Source of the DNA: an uncultured Planctomycetota bacterium
GTDB lineage: Bacteria; Planctomycetota; Planctomycetia; Pirellulales; Thermoguttaceae
Direction of reading: 5' to 3'
NCBI GenBank assembly: GCA_902796885.1
Contig: CADBQY010000160.1
Coordinates: 1 to 36,474 of the forward strand
Length of the DNA: 36,474 bases
The position numbers and the translations under genes are program-made. Position 1 is the stretch's first letter. Each line of letters starts with the position of its first letter. The notes below the pieces were generated by a model. That model worked only from the letters and a program-made list of their open reading frames with translations, was not told where the DNA came from and made no database searches. This document shows, piece after piece, positions 24,472-32,151 of this stretch.

Positions 24472-25971
24472 CTACTCTTGAATCGGCGGTGCCGTTTCCC
24501 CCTCAAACTGCCGGGGGAGCCGGAAGACGTTTCCTTCGACGTCACAGAAGAAAAGGTTCGACTCGCTCGGCTCGCGGCCGTTCCCGTCGGCCCAGATCGC
24601 GTAGAAGTCGGGATGGGCGTTGATCGGACGGCGGGGATAACAGTGGTTCCGCGGACTGTTGAGCGTCATCTGTTTCCGGCGGGTCCAGCTTTTTCCTTCG
24701 TCGTTGCTGATCCAGAGCGAAACTTCTCCGCCGGTATTATATGCCTGCGGACCGATTCCGTCGGTTCCGATCATTCGCCAGATCCCGTCGTCGCCGATAT
24801 AGAGGGAACCGAAATCGTAGTTGTTGTCCGATTCGGTGATCGCGTGAATTTCCCATTCGGTTCCGGTCCAGCGCGCGGTGCGCCAGACGCGCGGGGCGTC
24901 TTCGGGACCGGACCGGTAGCCTTGGCTGGTGATATAGAAGATGACAGGCCGCCCCTCGCGGTCGTAGACCAGATCCATCACGTAGACGTTCAGTCTTTCG
25001 GCTTCGTAGTCATGTACCAGCGCCGGGCCGGCGATCTGGTCGTCGCGCAAAGGCGTGGACAGACGCCGGCCGTCGACGGTTTGCCACGTCTTGCCGAAAT
25101 CGCGGCTTTCGATGTAATAGAGATTTGTTCTCCAGTTGAGGCCGACCCGTCCTTCGTCGGGACGGTCGGGATGATAGTTGAACGCCGTGCCGATGATTTT
25201 ATCCCGCCAGACGCCGGAATTTTGGTAATGCCCGATCGCCATCCCCGCCAGCGGTTCCCAGGCGGACCAGCGGACGCCGTCGGCGCTTGTCATGAATGCG
25301 AGCGTCCGCTGAACTTTGTGTTCCCCGCCCAGAAGGGCGCGGTTGTAGGTGGTGAAGAAGCAGGCGAACCCTTGCCGCGGAACGTTCCAAATCTGGACAT
25401 ACGAGAAGTTGTCCATCGGCACCGTTTGCCCCTTTTCCTCTTTGGTCGGCGCGACGAGTTCGAGCTCGTCGATGTCATAGGGACGGACGCTTCTGTAGAT
25501 TCGGGAAGGGCGTTTGACTCCGTGCGAGGTAGAAAAGATCCAGAGATGCCCTTCCTGATCGAGAGAAATGACCGGATTGTCGTGCGCGTCGGTCGTTCCT
25601 TTGTCGAGGAGGATTGTCGGGCGCGAGACGGTCTTGGCGCGGTGGTCGTAAACGCCGACTTCGTGCAGAAGTGTCGTTCCCTCCCGATCGGTCCCGCCGT
25701 AACAGAAGAAGGTTTTGTTTACTTCCGGCGCGTAGACGGCGAACGGATAATGATTCGCCGGATAGGTGCCCAGGCCGCCGGAATATTTGTAGACGTACTC
25801 GTTTCCGTCGAGTTTCTGGTTGTAATACCAAATTCCCCGGTAGCCGTCGTCCTTTCGGTTTAAAAGGGCGGTCGGGTTCCCCCGGACCGCTTCGTCGGCG
25901 AAGATCGCGCAAGGGAACGCCAGCAGAAGGAGAAATGTAAACGCAAGACGGCGCGGAATGCGGTGTGTCAT
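24472..25971 (-). CDS. Secreted BNR_4 beta-propeller protein, polysaccharide-lyase-like
   Basis: 499 residues from ATG 25971. A signal peptide (RRLAFTFLLLLAFPCAIFADE) is followed by GYRGIWYYNQK and a series of beta-propeller blades with the BNR-type pattern (ESRDFGKTWQTV, SNDEGKSWTRRK). The family fits BNR_4, which includes polysaccharide lyases of the PL24/PL25 (ulvan lyase) type. H130 in TDAHDNPVISL and H150 in FSTSHG lie 20 residues apart, as I recall for catalytic His residues of PL25; this is recollection, not tested. It should act outside the cytoplasm on an acidic polysaccharide. Its ATG is 2 bases after the GT2 stop (TAACGATG), so translation is coupled to that gene. Confidence 0.82.
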   Translation of the reverse strand: MTHRIPRRLAFTFLLLLAFPCAIFADEAVRGNPTALLNRKDDGYRGIWYYNQKLDGNEYVYKYSGGLGTYPANHYPFAVYAPEVNKTFFCYGGTDREGTTLLHEVGVYDHRAKTVSRPTILLDKGTTDAHDNPVISLDQEGHLWIFSTSHGVKRPSRIYRSVRPYDIDELELVAPTKEEKGQTVPMDNFSYVQIWNVPRQGFACFFTTYNRALLGGEHKVQRTLAFMTSADGVRWSAWEPLAGMAIGHYQNSGVWRDKIIGTAFNYHPDRPDEGRVGLNWRTNLYYIESRDFGKTWQTVDGRRLSTPLRDDQIAGPALVHDYEAERLNVYVMDLVYDREGRPVIFYITSQGYRSGPEDAPRVWRTARWTGTEWEIHAITESDNNYDFGSLYIGDDGIWRMIGTDGIGPQAYNTGGEVSLWISNDEGKSWTRRKQMTLNSPRNHCYPRRPINAHPDFYAIWADGNGREPSESNLFFCDVEGNVFRLPRQFEGETAPPIQE

Positions 25972-25973
25972 CG

Positions 25974-26954
25974 TTACGATCTGGTTATCAGGGTCACGAA
26001 TTTCTGGAGAACACCGTCGAACAGGAAGAACGGACGGTACCGAAGGATTGCCGGGAAAGGATGGCGGCGGACCCAGTCGAGCCACCTTTTGTCGTCCGGC
26101 GCGAGGTCGAGGCGATCGGCGAGTCCGAGGAACTCGGCCAGATATTCAAGGTCGCCGAAACGAAGCGTCTCGCGGATCTGTTTGCGGATTGTTTTGGCGA
26201 CGCCGCTGCGGACGGCGGGCCCGTCGCCGAAAGCTAGCGTCGTTTCGGTCAGGCTTTTGCACAGTTCGAGGAGGCTCTTTAGGATGGTCTTGTCGTGCCG
26301 GCTCCGATAGCAGATCCCCCGCCGATTCCGGCGGTAATAAACCAGAATCGGGTCGTCGACCGAAAGTCCGCGCCGCGCGCGGTGAACAAGACGAAAGTAG
26401 TACTCGAAATCTTCTCCGAACAGCATGTCTTCACGCCATCCGCGCGCGGCCGCGTCGATCAGCGAGCGGCGCCAGATGAAATACTGGGTTCCGACCACCA
26501 TGTTCATCCCCGCCATCGCTTCGATGAACGTCAGTTCGGAAGGCTTGGGGGGCGACACACGGACGACGCGGTCGATCGAGCCCTGAAACCTGATATACCG
26601 AAAGTTGACAAAATCGAGTTCCGGGTCTTTTTCCAGATAGGGGAGAAACGCGTCGGCGAATCCCGGCGCCAGGAGATCGTCCGAATCGAAGAAGTAGATA
26701 TACTCGCCCCTCGCTTGGGCGAGTCCGTAATTCCGGCACGCCGACGCCCCTTTGGGACTTGAGTCGGGACGGCGGAACACTCGAAACCGGGAGTCCTTTG
26801 CGGCGTACTCGCCGAGTACAAGCTCGGTGCCGTCGCCGCTGTGGTCGTCGACCAGAAGGCATTCCCAGTCGCCGCGAGTTTGCGCGGCGATCGAATCGAG
26901 CGTCTGCGCGACGAGTTTTTCTTGATTGTAGACCGGAATGATGATCGAAAGCAT
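25974..26954 (-). CDS. Glycosyltransferase family 2 (GT-A fold)
   Basis: 326 residues. The protein starts with the GT2 signature MLSIIIPVYNQEKLVAQTLD; VDDHSGDGT (35-43) binds nucleotide, and FDSDD (89-93) is the metal/donor DXD motif. The middle has GWREDMLFGEDFEYYFRL, the usual acceptor-side ED motif. The last 80 residues are helical and basic. It should be cytoplasmic and transfer a sugar to a surface glycan. It is the first gene of a tight pair with the BNR_4 protein, an unusual partner for a glycosyltransferase. A TACAAT (27018-27013, minus) about 60 bases upstream may be the -10, but no good -35 is seen. Confidence 0.92.
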   Translation of the reverse strand: MLSIIIPVYNQEKLVAQTLDSIAAQTRGDWECLLVDDHSGDGTELVLGEYAAKDSRFRVFRRPDSSPKGASACRNYGLAQARGEYIYFFDSDDLLAPGFADAFLPYLEKDPELDFVNFRYIRFQGSIDRVVRVSPPKPSELTFIEAMAGMNMVVGTQYFIWRRSLIDAAARGWREDMLFGEDFEYYFRLVHRARRGLSVDDPILVYYRRNRRGICYRSRHDKTILKSLLELCKSLTETTLAFGDGPAVRSGVAKTIRKQIRETLRFGDLEYLAEFLGLADRLDLAPDDKRWLDWVRRHPFPAILRYRPFFLFDGVLQKFVTLITRS

Positions 26955-26976
26955 AGGCTTCGGCTTTAAACGGGCG

Positions 26977-27012
26977 CGTCACGGAAGAAAAGGGAATCGC
27001 GCCTCCGTGACG
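26977..27012 (-). repeat. Inverted repeat in the leader of the GT2-BNR_4 mRNA
   Basis: CGTCACGGA and TCCGTGACG are exact 9-base inverted repeats separated by 18 bases, just downstream of the candidate -10 and before the GT2 start. It could be a leader hairpin or a regulator site. The rest of the 203-base gap has only a GC palindrome (27060-27076) and T-rich sequence. Confidence 0.5.
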
Positions 27013-27157
27013 ATTGTATAAAAAAAGAGTTTCCGTACATCCCGGTTGTGTCCATCCCCGGCGCGCGCGGCGCGCCGAATTCCTTTTTTAAAATTTTCCG
27101 GGATGACGGAAACGCTTTGTCTGTTCCCCTCAAACGAGGGAGTTCGTATCCGGCGGA

Positions 27158-28213
27158 CTATTTGTACTGCACCCAGATGTTCCGATATTGGACGCGGTTG
27201 CCGTGCCCCTGGAGGTAGAGTCCGTGATGGGTTTCGGCTTCGCTGTAGCGGCCGGGGGTCGGTTCGGAAAGTTCAATGTCGTCGTGGATCACAACGCCGT
27301 TTTGGACGATGGTGAACCGGGCGTTGGCGACTTTCTTTCCGTTTTCGTCGTATTTAACGGGCGTGAAGTCGATGTCGTAGGTCTGCCACGTCAGAGGCGG
27401 GAACGCCATATTGACGATCGGCTGGGTCGACTGATAGAACCCGCCGCATTCGTTATCGCGTCCTTCGAGCCCGAACGAGTCGAGAACCTGGCACTCGTAA
27501 CATTCGTCGATATAGACGCCGCTGTTGGCGCGTCCCTGACCTTCGCTACGCGGCATATAGCTCGTCATGAATTCCAGGTGGAGTTTGTAGGGGCGGTTTT
27601 CGAACGGCTTGACAACCAGTTCCGAGAAGAGGGCGCCGTTTTTCGGGTTCACTTCGGCTTCTTTGTCGCCGCTCGGCAGGAAGTTGTCGGTGTTCGTGCC
27701 GTCGTAGATGACCCACGCTCCTTCGGGAGCCGGTTCGCCCAAGGTCGGGCTCTTCCGGTCGAGTTTGACGGCTTCAAACTGTTTATCGTTCTTTTGGACG
27801 AGGATCTTTCCCCCTTCGCGCCAGGCCGACATGTTGCATTTCGCTTTTTGTTCGTCGGTGAAGATGACTTCGCGGTCGTCCCCTTTGCGCGGGATGTCCA
27901 TTTTGACGCCGGTCACGACGAACTTGCCGTCTTTCAGCTCGGCGCTGCCGAAGAAACGCGCCATGCTCCGGTCCCACCCCTGGCCGGGGAGTCCGCCCTT
28001 ATAGCCGACGACGTCGAACTTGCCGTCGCCGCGGGCGATCACCTGATAGAATTCGTCGGCTTCGGGAACGGAATATTCCCCCTGGATCGCGAAGTCGGCG
28101 CCGTCGGCGGTCGCCATCACGTCCTCAACCGAGGTGTATTCCTGGGCGCAGGCCGTCATACAAACGGCCAGAAGCGCGGCGGAAAGACCGAGCAAAAGTT
28201 TCGTAATTTTCAT
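27158..28213 (-). CDS. DUF1080 lipoprotein
   Basis: 351 residues. The signal peptide MKITKLLLGLSAALLAVCMTACAQE contains a lipobox-like MTAC, so it is probably lipid-anchored, although cleavage after CAQ-type residues by signal peptidase I cannot be excluded. Residues about 30-140 are a separate N-terminal part (VEDVMATADGADFAIQGEYS, YQVIARGDGKFDVVGYKGGL). The DUF1080 domain fills the C-terminal 190 residues: GAWVIYDGTNTDNF, YKLHLEFMTSYMP, NSGVYIDECYECQVLDSFG, GGFYQSTQPI, WQTYDIDFTPVK, and the family ending LYLQGHGNRVQYRNIW. AAAGG precedes the ATG. It lies 36 bases after the tandem DUF1080 gene and is in one operon with it. Confidence 0.88.
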   Translation of the reverse strand: MKITKLLLGLSAALLAVCMTACAQEYTSVEDVMATADGADFAIQGEYSVPEADEFYQVIARGDGKFDVVGYKGGLPGQGWDRSMARFFGSAELKDGKFVVTGVKMDIPRKGDDREVIFTDEQKAKCNMSAWREGGKILVQKNDKQFEAVKLDRKSPTLGEPAPEGAWVIYDGTNTDNFLPSGDKEAEVNPKNGALFSELVVKPFENRPYKLHLEFMTSYMPRSEGQGRANSGVYIDECYECQVLDSFGLEGRDNECGGFYQSTQPIVNMAFPPLTWQTYDIDFTPVKYDENGKKVANARFTIVQNGVVIHDDIELSEPTPGRYSEAETHHGLYLQGHGNRVQYRNIWVQYK

Positions 28214-28249
28214 GGGATATAGCCTTTCATACTTGCAAAACGGGTGGGG

Positions 28250-29596
28250 TTAGCGTTCGATCAACGCTTTCATTTCAGGGGTAATTTCAATCACCTTGAA
28301 GTCATAGAACCACATATCGACGTCGGCGCCGCCATGAAGCTGAAGACCGAGTTTTCCGGTCCGTTCGCCGTCCGGGTCGTACATTTCGACGATTTTATAG
28401 CCGTTCAGGAAGGTGATCAGGTGATCGTCGAGCGCGACGGTGGCCAGGACGTTCCAGCCCTTGTCGTTGCGAATCTGTTCGGTGAACTCTTTGCTCTGGT
28501 TGAGCACGACGTTGGTGTTTTTCGCCTTCTGTTCTTCAGGCGTTCCCTCGGCAATCCAGCCGCGTCCCGGCGGATCGCTCGGCGTCCCGGAAGTGTGCCA
28601 GATATGTGCTTCGGCAGCGTTTCCGGCGATTTCGTTCTGATAGCCGCGAAGCAGCCACGGAGTCTTGACCTCTTCGGCACGGAAATAGAGCGCGCTGTTT
28701 CCGCCGTTGATCATGTAATCGACTTTCGCGACGAAGTTGTCGTAGTTGTGGCACGAGACGACGAGACCGTCGCGCTGTTCGGTACGGGTGTGGTGCCCCC
28801 AGAGACATTCGTGTCCGTCCTTTTCGGTGAAGCTCCAGCAACTGGGGACGTATTCGTACGCGTCGACCAGTTCCCACTCGCCGTCGTTGTTCTTAACGAA
28901 GAAGGATTTCCACTCGCTGGTGCCGAGATCTTTGACGCGGATATTCCGCCAGCAGACTTTCCCCTGGTTGCCGGCATGGATCTGAAGACCGAAGAAGCCC
29001 GACATATCCATGTAGTCGAACGTATTGGTTACTTCGTTCCCGTTGAGCCAGGTCCGAATCGACGGACCGACGCACTGAATTTCGATGGTGTTCCAGTCGT
29101 CGGCCTTGTACGACGCGTCGGCGGCGGCGCGTTTTTCAGGATCGACGTCGTTGAGCCAGACGATCCCGTTCTTATGGCCGCGGCGTCCTTCATCGTAGAT
29201 GCGGCAGGTGTCGGAATAGCCCTCCGAAGGGGCGATTTCGCACTGATAACCGAAGACGCGGGGGCGCGGACCGTCCCCTTCGCTGTGACTGCGGAACTGG
29301 ATCCCCGAGTTCCCCGGAACGAGGACTTTGTATTCGCACTTGAAGATGAAGTTGCCGAATTCCTTTTCGGTACACATAAACGAGTTGCTCTTCGCTTCCG
29401 GATTGCACTCGCCGATGATCATCCCGTCTTCGACCGAATAGAAGGCGTCGCCCCCTTTCTGAACCCAGCCGGTCAGATCTTTACCGTTGAAAAGGGAGAC
29501 GAAACCTTCTTCGTCTTCCTGCGCGAGGAGGAGGGTCGAGCCCGCCGCGACGATCAATGCCGTCAGGAACGACGGCAGCCACTGAAACTTTTTCAT
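28250..29596 (-). CDS. Secreted protein with two DUF1080 domains
   Basis: 448 residues. A signal peptide (FQWLPSFLTALIVAAGSTLLLAQ) is followed by two DUF1080 units. The first, about 30-225, has FVSLFNGKDLTGWVQKGG, EFGNFIFKCEYKV, NSGIQFRSHSEGDG, GYQCEIAPSE, WNTIEIQCVG, TWLNGNEVTN and GLQIHAGNQGKVCWRNI. The second, about 226-440, has WSFTEKDGHECLWGHH, FVAKVDYMINGGNSALYFR, GYQNEIAGN, WNVLATVALDDHL, TFLNGYKIVE and GLQLHGGADVDMWF. The second unit begins in a different way and is more divergent. Two catalytic or binding domains in one chain suggest a dual-site enzyme on a 3-keto sugar; this is inference. AGAGG before the ATG is the ribosome site. First gene of the operon. Confidence 0.9.
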   Translation of the reverse strand: MKKFQWLPSFLTALIVAAGSTLLLAQEDEEGFVSLFNGKDLTGWVQKGGDAFYSVEDGMIIGECNPEAKSNSFMCTEKEFGNFIFKCEYKVLVPGNSGIQFRSHSEGDGPRPRVFGYQCEIAPSEGYSDTCRIYDEGRRGHKNGIVWLNDVDPEKRAAADASYKADDWNTIEIQCVGPSIRTWLNGNEVTNTFDYMDMSGFFGLQIHAGNQGKVCWRNIRVKDLGTSEWKSFFVKNNDGEWELVDAYEYVPSCWSFTEKDGHECLWGHHTRTEQRDGLVVSCHNYDNFVAKVDYMINGGNSALYFRAEEVKTPWLLRGYQNEIAGNAAEAHIWHTSGTPSDPPGRGWIAEGTPEEQKAKNTNVVLNQSKEFTEQIRNDKGWNVLATVALDDHLITFLNGYKIVEMYDPDGERTGKLGLQLHGGADVDMWFYDFKVIEITPEMKALIER

Positions 29597-29738
29597 TCTG
29601 AATACCTCTGTACCGTATCAACAAAAACGGCGAGACCGCTTTTGGCGCGTGTCCCGCGGGCTTTGCCAGAAGCGGCGAGCGGGAAGTTCGCCAGAAAACC
29701 GAAACGCCTTAAATTAACATTACGTCCTTGACGGTTCC

Positions 29739-29744
29739 ATTATA
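29739..29744 (-). promoter_or_regulatory. Candidate -10 element for the DUF1080 operon
   Basis: A perfect TATAAT on the minus strand about 140 bases before the tandem-DUF1080 start. The region where the -35 should be is only a T run, so the promoter is tentative. Confidence 0.35.
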
Positions 29745-29802
29745 GTCCACCGAAAATTCAAAAAAAACCACCCCCGGCAATTTTTTTGTTTCTCCGTTCC
29801 GT

Positions 29803-29818
29803 CCGCCGCGGCTCGCGG
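29803..29818. repeat. GC-rich 16-base repeat, copy 1
   Basis: CCGCCGCGGCTCGCGG, which can itself fold as CCGCG-GCT-CGCGG. A second exact copy lies 96 bases on, in the same gene-free region of about 400 bases (29597-29994). Confidence 0.6.
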
Positions 29819-29898
29819 TCAAGAGCAACCGTTTGGAACCAAGCCCGCCAACGAGCGGGCGCTTCCGTCCCCACCCGGACAATCGAGGGAAGAATCGC

Positions 29899-29914
29899 CC
29901 GCCGCGGCTCGCGG
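29899..29914. repeat. GC-rich 16-base repeat, copy 2
   Basis: Exact second copy of the repeat at 29803-29818. Between the two copies a GCCCGC/GCGGGC hairpin lies near 29845-29862. The region otherwise holds the leader of the DUF1080 operon on its left and the promoter of the SEC-C gene on its right. Confidence 0.6.
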
Positions 29915-29923
29915 CCAGGGTTC

Positions 29924-29951
29924 TTGCGTCCGGTGCCGTTTGGGGTAAAAT
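29924..29951 (+). promoter_or_regulatory. Predicted promoter of the SEC-C gene
   Basis: TTGCGT (29924-29929), 16 bases, TAAAAT (29946-29951). The SEC-C start codon is about 40 bases downstream. Confidence 0.5.
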
Positions 29952-29994
29952 CAGCGGTACCGTTTTAGATCGATTTAACTTCGGAGAAAGACCT

Positions 29995-32151
29995 ATGTCT
30001 CTTGATTCCCATTCCCTTTGTCCCTGCGGTAGCGGCAAAGAGATTCGTTTCTGTTGTCCCGACATGCTGAAAGAGTATCAGCAGCTCGAATCCCAGCTTT
30101 CGGGCGGTCAGTTTGCCGCCGCCCTTTCGACGGTCGAAAGACTTGAAAAGGATCATCCGAACAACGCGGCGCTCATATCCGCCAAATGCCTGATCTTCCG
30201 TGAAACGGGCCGATTCGACGAGTTCATCGTTCAGGCGGAATCGTTCTATCGCGCGAACCCCGACAAACTCAAGGCGATCGCCGAGTATGTCATCGCGCGA
30301 ACGATCGGCGGCGAGGTCAACGAGGCGCTTTCGGTTCTGATCGACGGGATTGAAAAGAACGAGCCGGGTAAAATCGACGGCTCGCTCCTTTTCCCTCTTT
30401 TGATGATCGCCCAGCAGCTTCTTGAGCAGGGGAACGTCTATACCGCGGTTGCGCTGGCGAAGCTTTCTCAGTCGTTCAATCCGAAAAGCCGCGAGTCTGC
30501 CGCTCTTCTGACGCAGATCTATCGCCGGAAAGACATTCCGCTCATCGAAAAGGAGCTGACCTTCGATCCTGCCGCTCCCGACGATTTCCCGTTCCGCGAC
30601 AAATACCAAGACGCTGCCGTTCGCCTGGCGACCGGGCACTGGAAAGAGGCCAAAGCTCTTCTCGAAGAGCTCCTTCCGTGTGCCGGCCAGTGGCCGAATC
30701 TCTATCGGAGTCTCGGCCTGGTCAACTTCTGGCTCGGCGATACCGCCGCCGCGGCCGAGGCGATGAAGAGCTTTGCGGACTCCGCGAAAGTTTCGTTCGA
30801 CGACGCGGTCGACGCGCTCACCGCGGCCATGCTGACCCGCCGTCAGATGAGCGACGATCTTGACGTGGTGAAAATCGTTTACGCCATTCCGCATCCCGAC
30901 AAAGCGCTGGAGATTTTCCTCTCGACCCCGCGTCTCTTGAGTATGCCGTTCGATTCGCATATGTACGGCGACGCCGAACGGCCCGCGCCGAGCCACGCGT
31001 TCCGCGCGATCGACCGTCCGTTTCCGGCGAAAGACGAGCCGCTCACCTTGGAGAACACGCCGTTGCTTCTCGGCACGTTCCTCTTTTTCGGAAAACAGAC
31101 CGACCGGGACGCGCGGATCGAGATTCAGGTTTTCGGCCGGAACAAAGAGGCCTTTCAGGCGTTTCTGAGCGAGACACTCGGCGAAGAACTCGGACCGGAA
31201 ATCGAGACGAGCGTCCTGGCGAAAATCCCCTGGCTCTTTAAGAAGCTCGAGCCCGATTTCCAGATCAAAGCCGAAGCCGCCCTTTCGCCCGATACGGCGG
31301 AAAAGCTCTATCGCGACTATTTCGAGAAGGTTTTCGCCGAGGAGTGGCTCAATCATCCGAACGACCATCTCGACGGCAAAACCCCGCTGGCATACGCCGA
31401 GACGCCGAAGAGCGCTCCCGTACTGGCGGCGCTGATACAGACCGTGGCGTTCCAGACCGATCCGCGGTTCGCCGACGGGCTCGCCCGCGTTCTGCGCGAG
31501 AGGTTGGGCGTTTCTCAGCCCGAGACGATTGTTCCTCCCGCCGGGGACGACTCGGATGTACTCGCCTTCTTCCAGCGGATTCCGATCTGGCGCTGGGGCC
31601 GGGCCGACGTTACGAACCTTTCGGCGTCCGCCGCCGGTCAGCTCTTGCGGGTCGCGTCCCTGTTCGGTGAAGACGAGACCATGTCGCGTCTGAGCGACCG
31701 GATCCTTTCCCTGCCGGCGGGGGAAGCGGACGGGGAATCGCGGTATATGGCCTACGACGTGCGCATTTCCAAAGCGCAGGTCACCGAGGGACCGGCCCGA
31801 GCCCTCGAATTGATTGCCGAAGCAAAGCAAGCCGCGCGGGACGCGGGAATTTCCGACGGCTCCCTTTCGTTGCGCGAGGCGGCGATCCAGCTGACGCTGG
31901 GGCGGGCCGACGAATTTCAGCGGCTGATCGGCTACGTGGCGCGCGAACACCGAAACGAGCCGGACGTCATGGCCGAACTGCAAATGATGCTGATCGACCT
32001 GGGGCTGATCAATCCGGACGGAACGCCGCGCATGGCGCCGGGCGCCCCCGCGCCGGCCGAACCCGCCCCGTCCGCCGGCGAGACGAAACTCTGGACCCCT
32101 GACAGCGACGCCCCCTCGTCGGGCGGATCGAAGCTCTGGACCCCAGACTGA
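29995..32151 (+). CDS. SEC-C zinc-motif protein with TPR-like solenoid
   Basis: 718 residues from ATG 29995, preceded by GGAG. The N-terminus has a SEC-C metal-binding motif, LCPCGSGKEIRFCCPD, with C9, C11, C20 and C21 as zinc ligands, as in the C-terminus of SecA. Most of the rest is helical repeats of TPR type (GQFAAALSTVERLEKDHPNN, GRFDEFIVQAESFYRANPDK, GDTAAAAEAMKSFADSAK). The C-terminus is Pro/Ala-rich and ends with two copies of KLWTPD, 19 residues apart, the second at the very end. No signal peptide, so cytoplasmic. SEC-C often mediates protein or ribosome contacts; a scaffold role is inference. Its TGA overlaps the cyclase ATG by one base (TGATG). Confidence 0.88.
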   Translation: MSLDSHSLCPCGSGKEIRFCCPDMLKEYQQLESQLSGGQFAAALSTVERLEKDHPNNAALISAKCLIFRETGRFDEFIVQAESFYRANPDKLKAIAEYVIARTIGGEVNEALSVLIDGIEKNEPGKIDGSLLFPLLMIAQQLLEQGNVYTAVALAKLSQSFNPKSRESAALLTQIYRRKDIPLIEKELTFDPAAPDDFPFRDKYQDAAVRLATGHWKEAKALLEELLPCAGQWPNLYRSLGLVNFWLGDTAAAAEAMKSFADSAKVSFDDAVDALTAAMLTRRQMSDDLDVVKIVYAIPHPDKALEIFLSTPRLLSMPFDSHMYGDAERPAPSHAFRAIDRPFPAKDEPLTLENTPLLLGTFLFFGKQTDRDARIEIQVFGRNKEAFQAFLSETLGEELGPEIETSVLAKIPWLFKKLEPDFQIKAEAALSPDTAEKLYRDYFEKVFAEEWLNHPNDHLDGKTPLAYAETPKSAPVLAALIQTVAFQTDPRFADGLARVLRERLGVSQPETIVPPAGDDSDVLAFFQRIPIWRWGRADVTNLSASAAGQLLRVASLFGEDETMSRLSDRILSLPAGEADGESRYMAYDVRISKAQVTEGPARALELIAEAKQAARDAGISDGSLSLREAAIQLTLGRADEFQRLIGYVAREHRNEPDVMAELQMMLIDLGLINPDGTPRMAPGAPAPAEPAPSAGETKLWTPDSDAPSSGGSKLWTPD

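Noticed and set aside
27060..27076. GC palindrome GGCGCGC-GCG-GCGCGCC followed nine bases later by a T run on plus
   Set aside because: No plus-strand gene ends upstream, and on the minus strand no T run follows, so a terminator call is not supported.
28244..29731. A 495-codon plus-strand open frame opposite the tandem DUF1080 gene
   Set aside because: Antisense shadow; both DUF1080 domains read clearly on the minus strand.
29709..30065. A 118-codon minus-strand open frame over the repeat region before the SEC-C gene
   Set aside because: It crosses the SEC-C start, has a repetitive composition caused by the DNA repeat, and lacks a ribosome site. A small RNA or DNA repeat is more likely.
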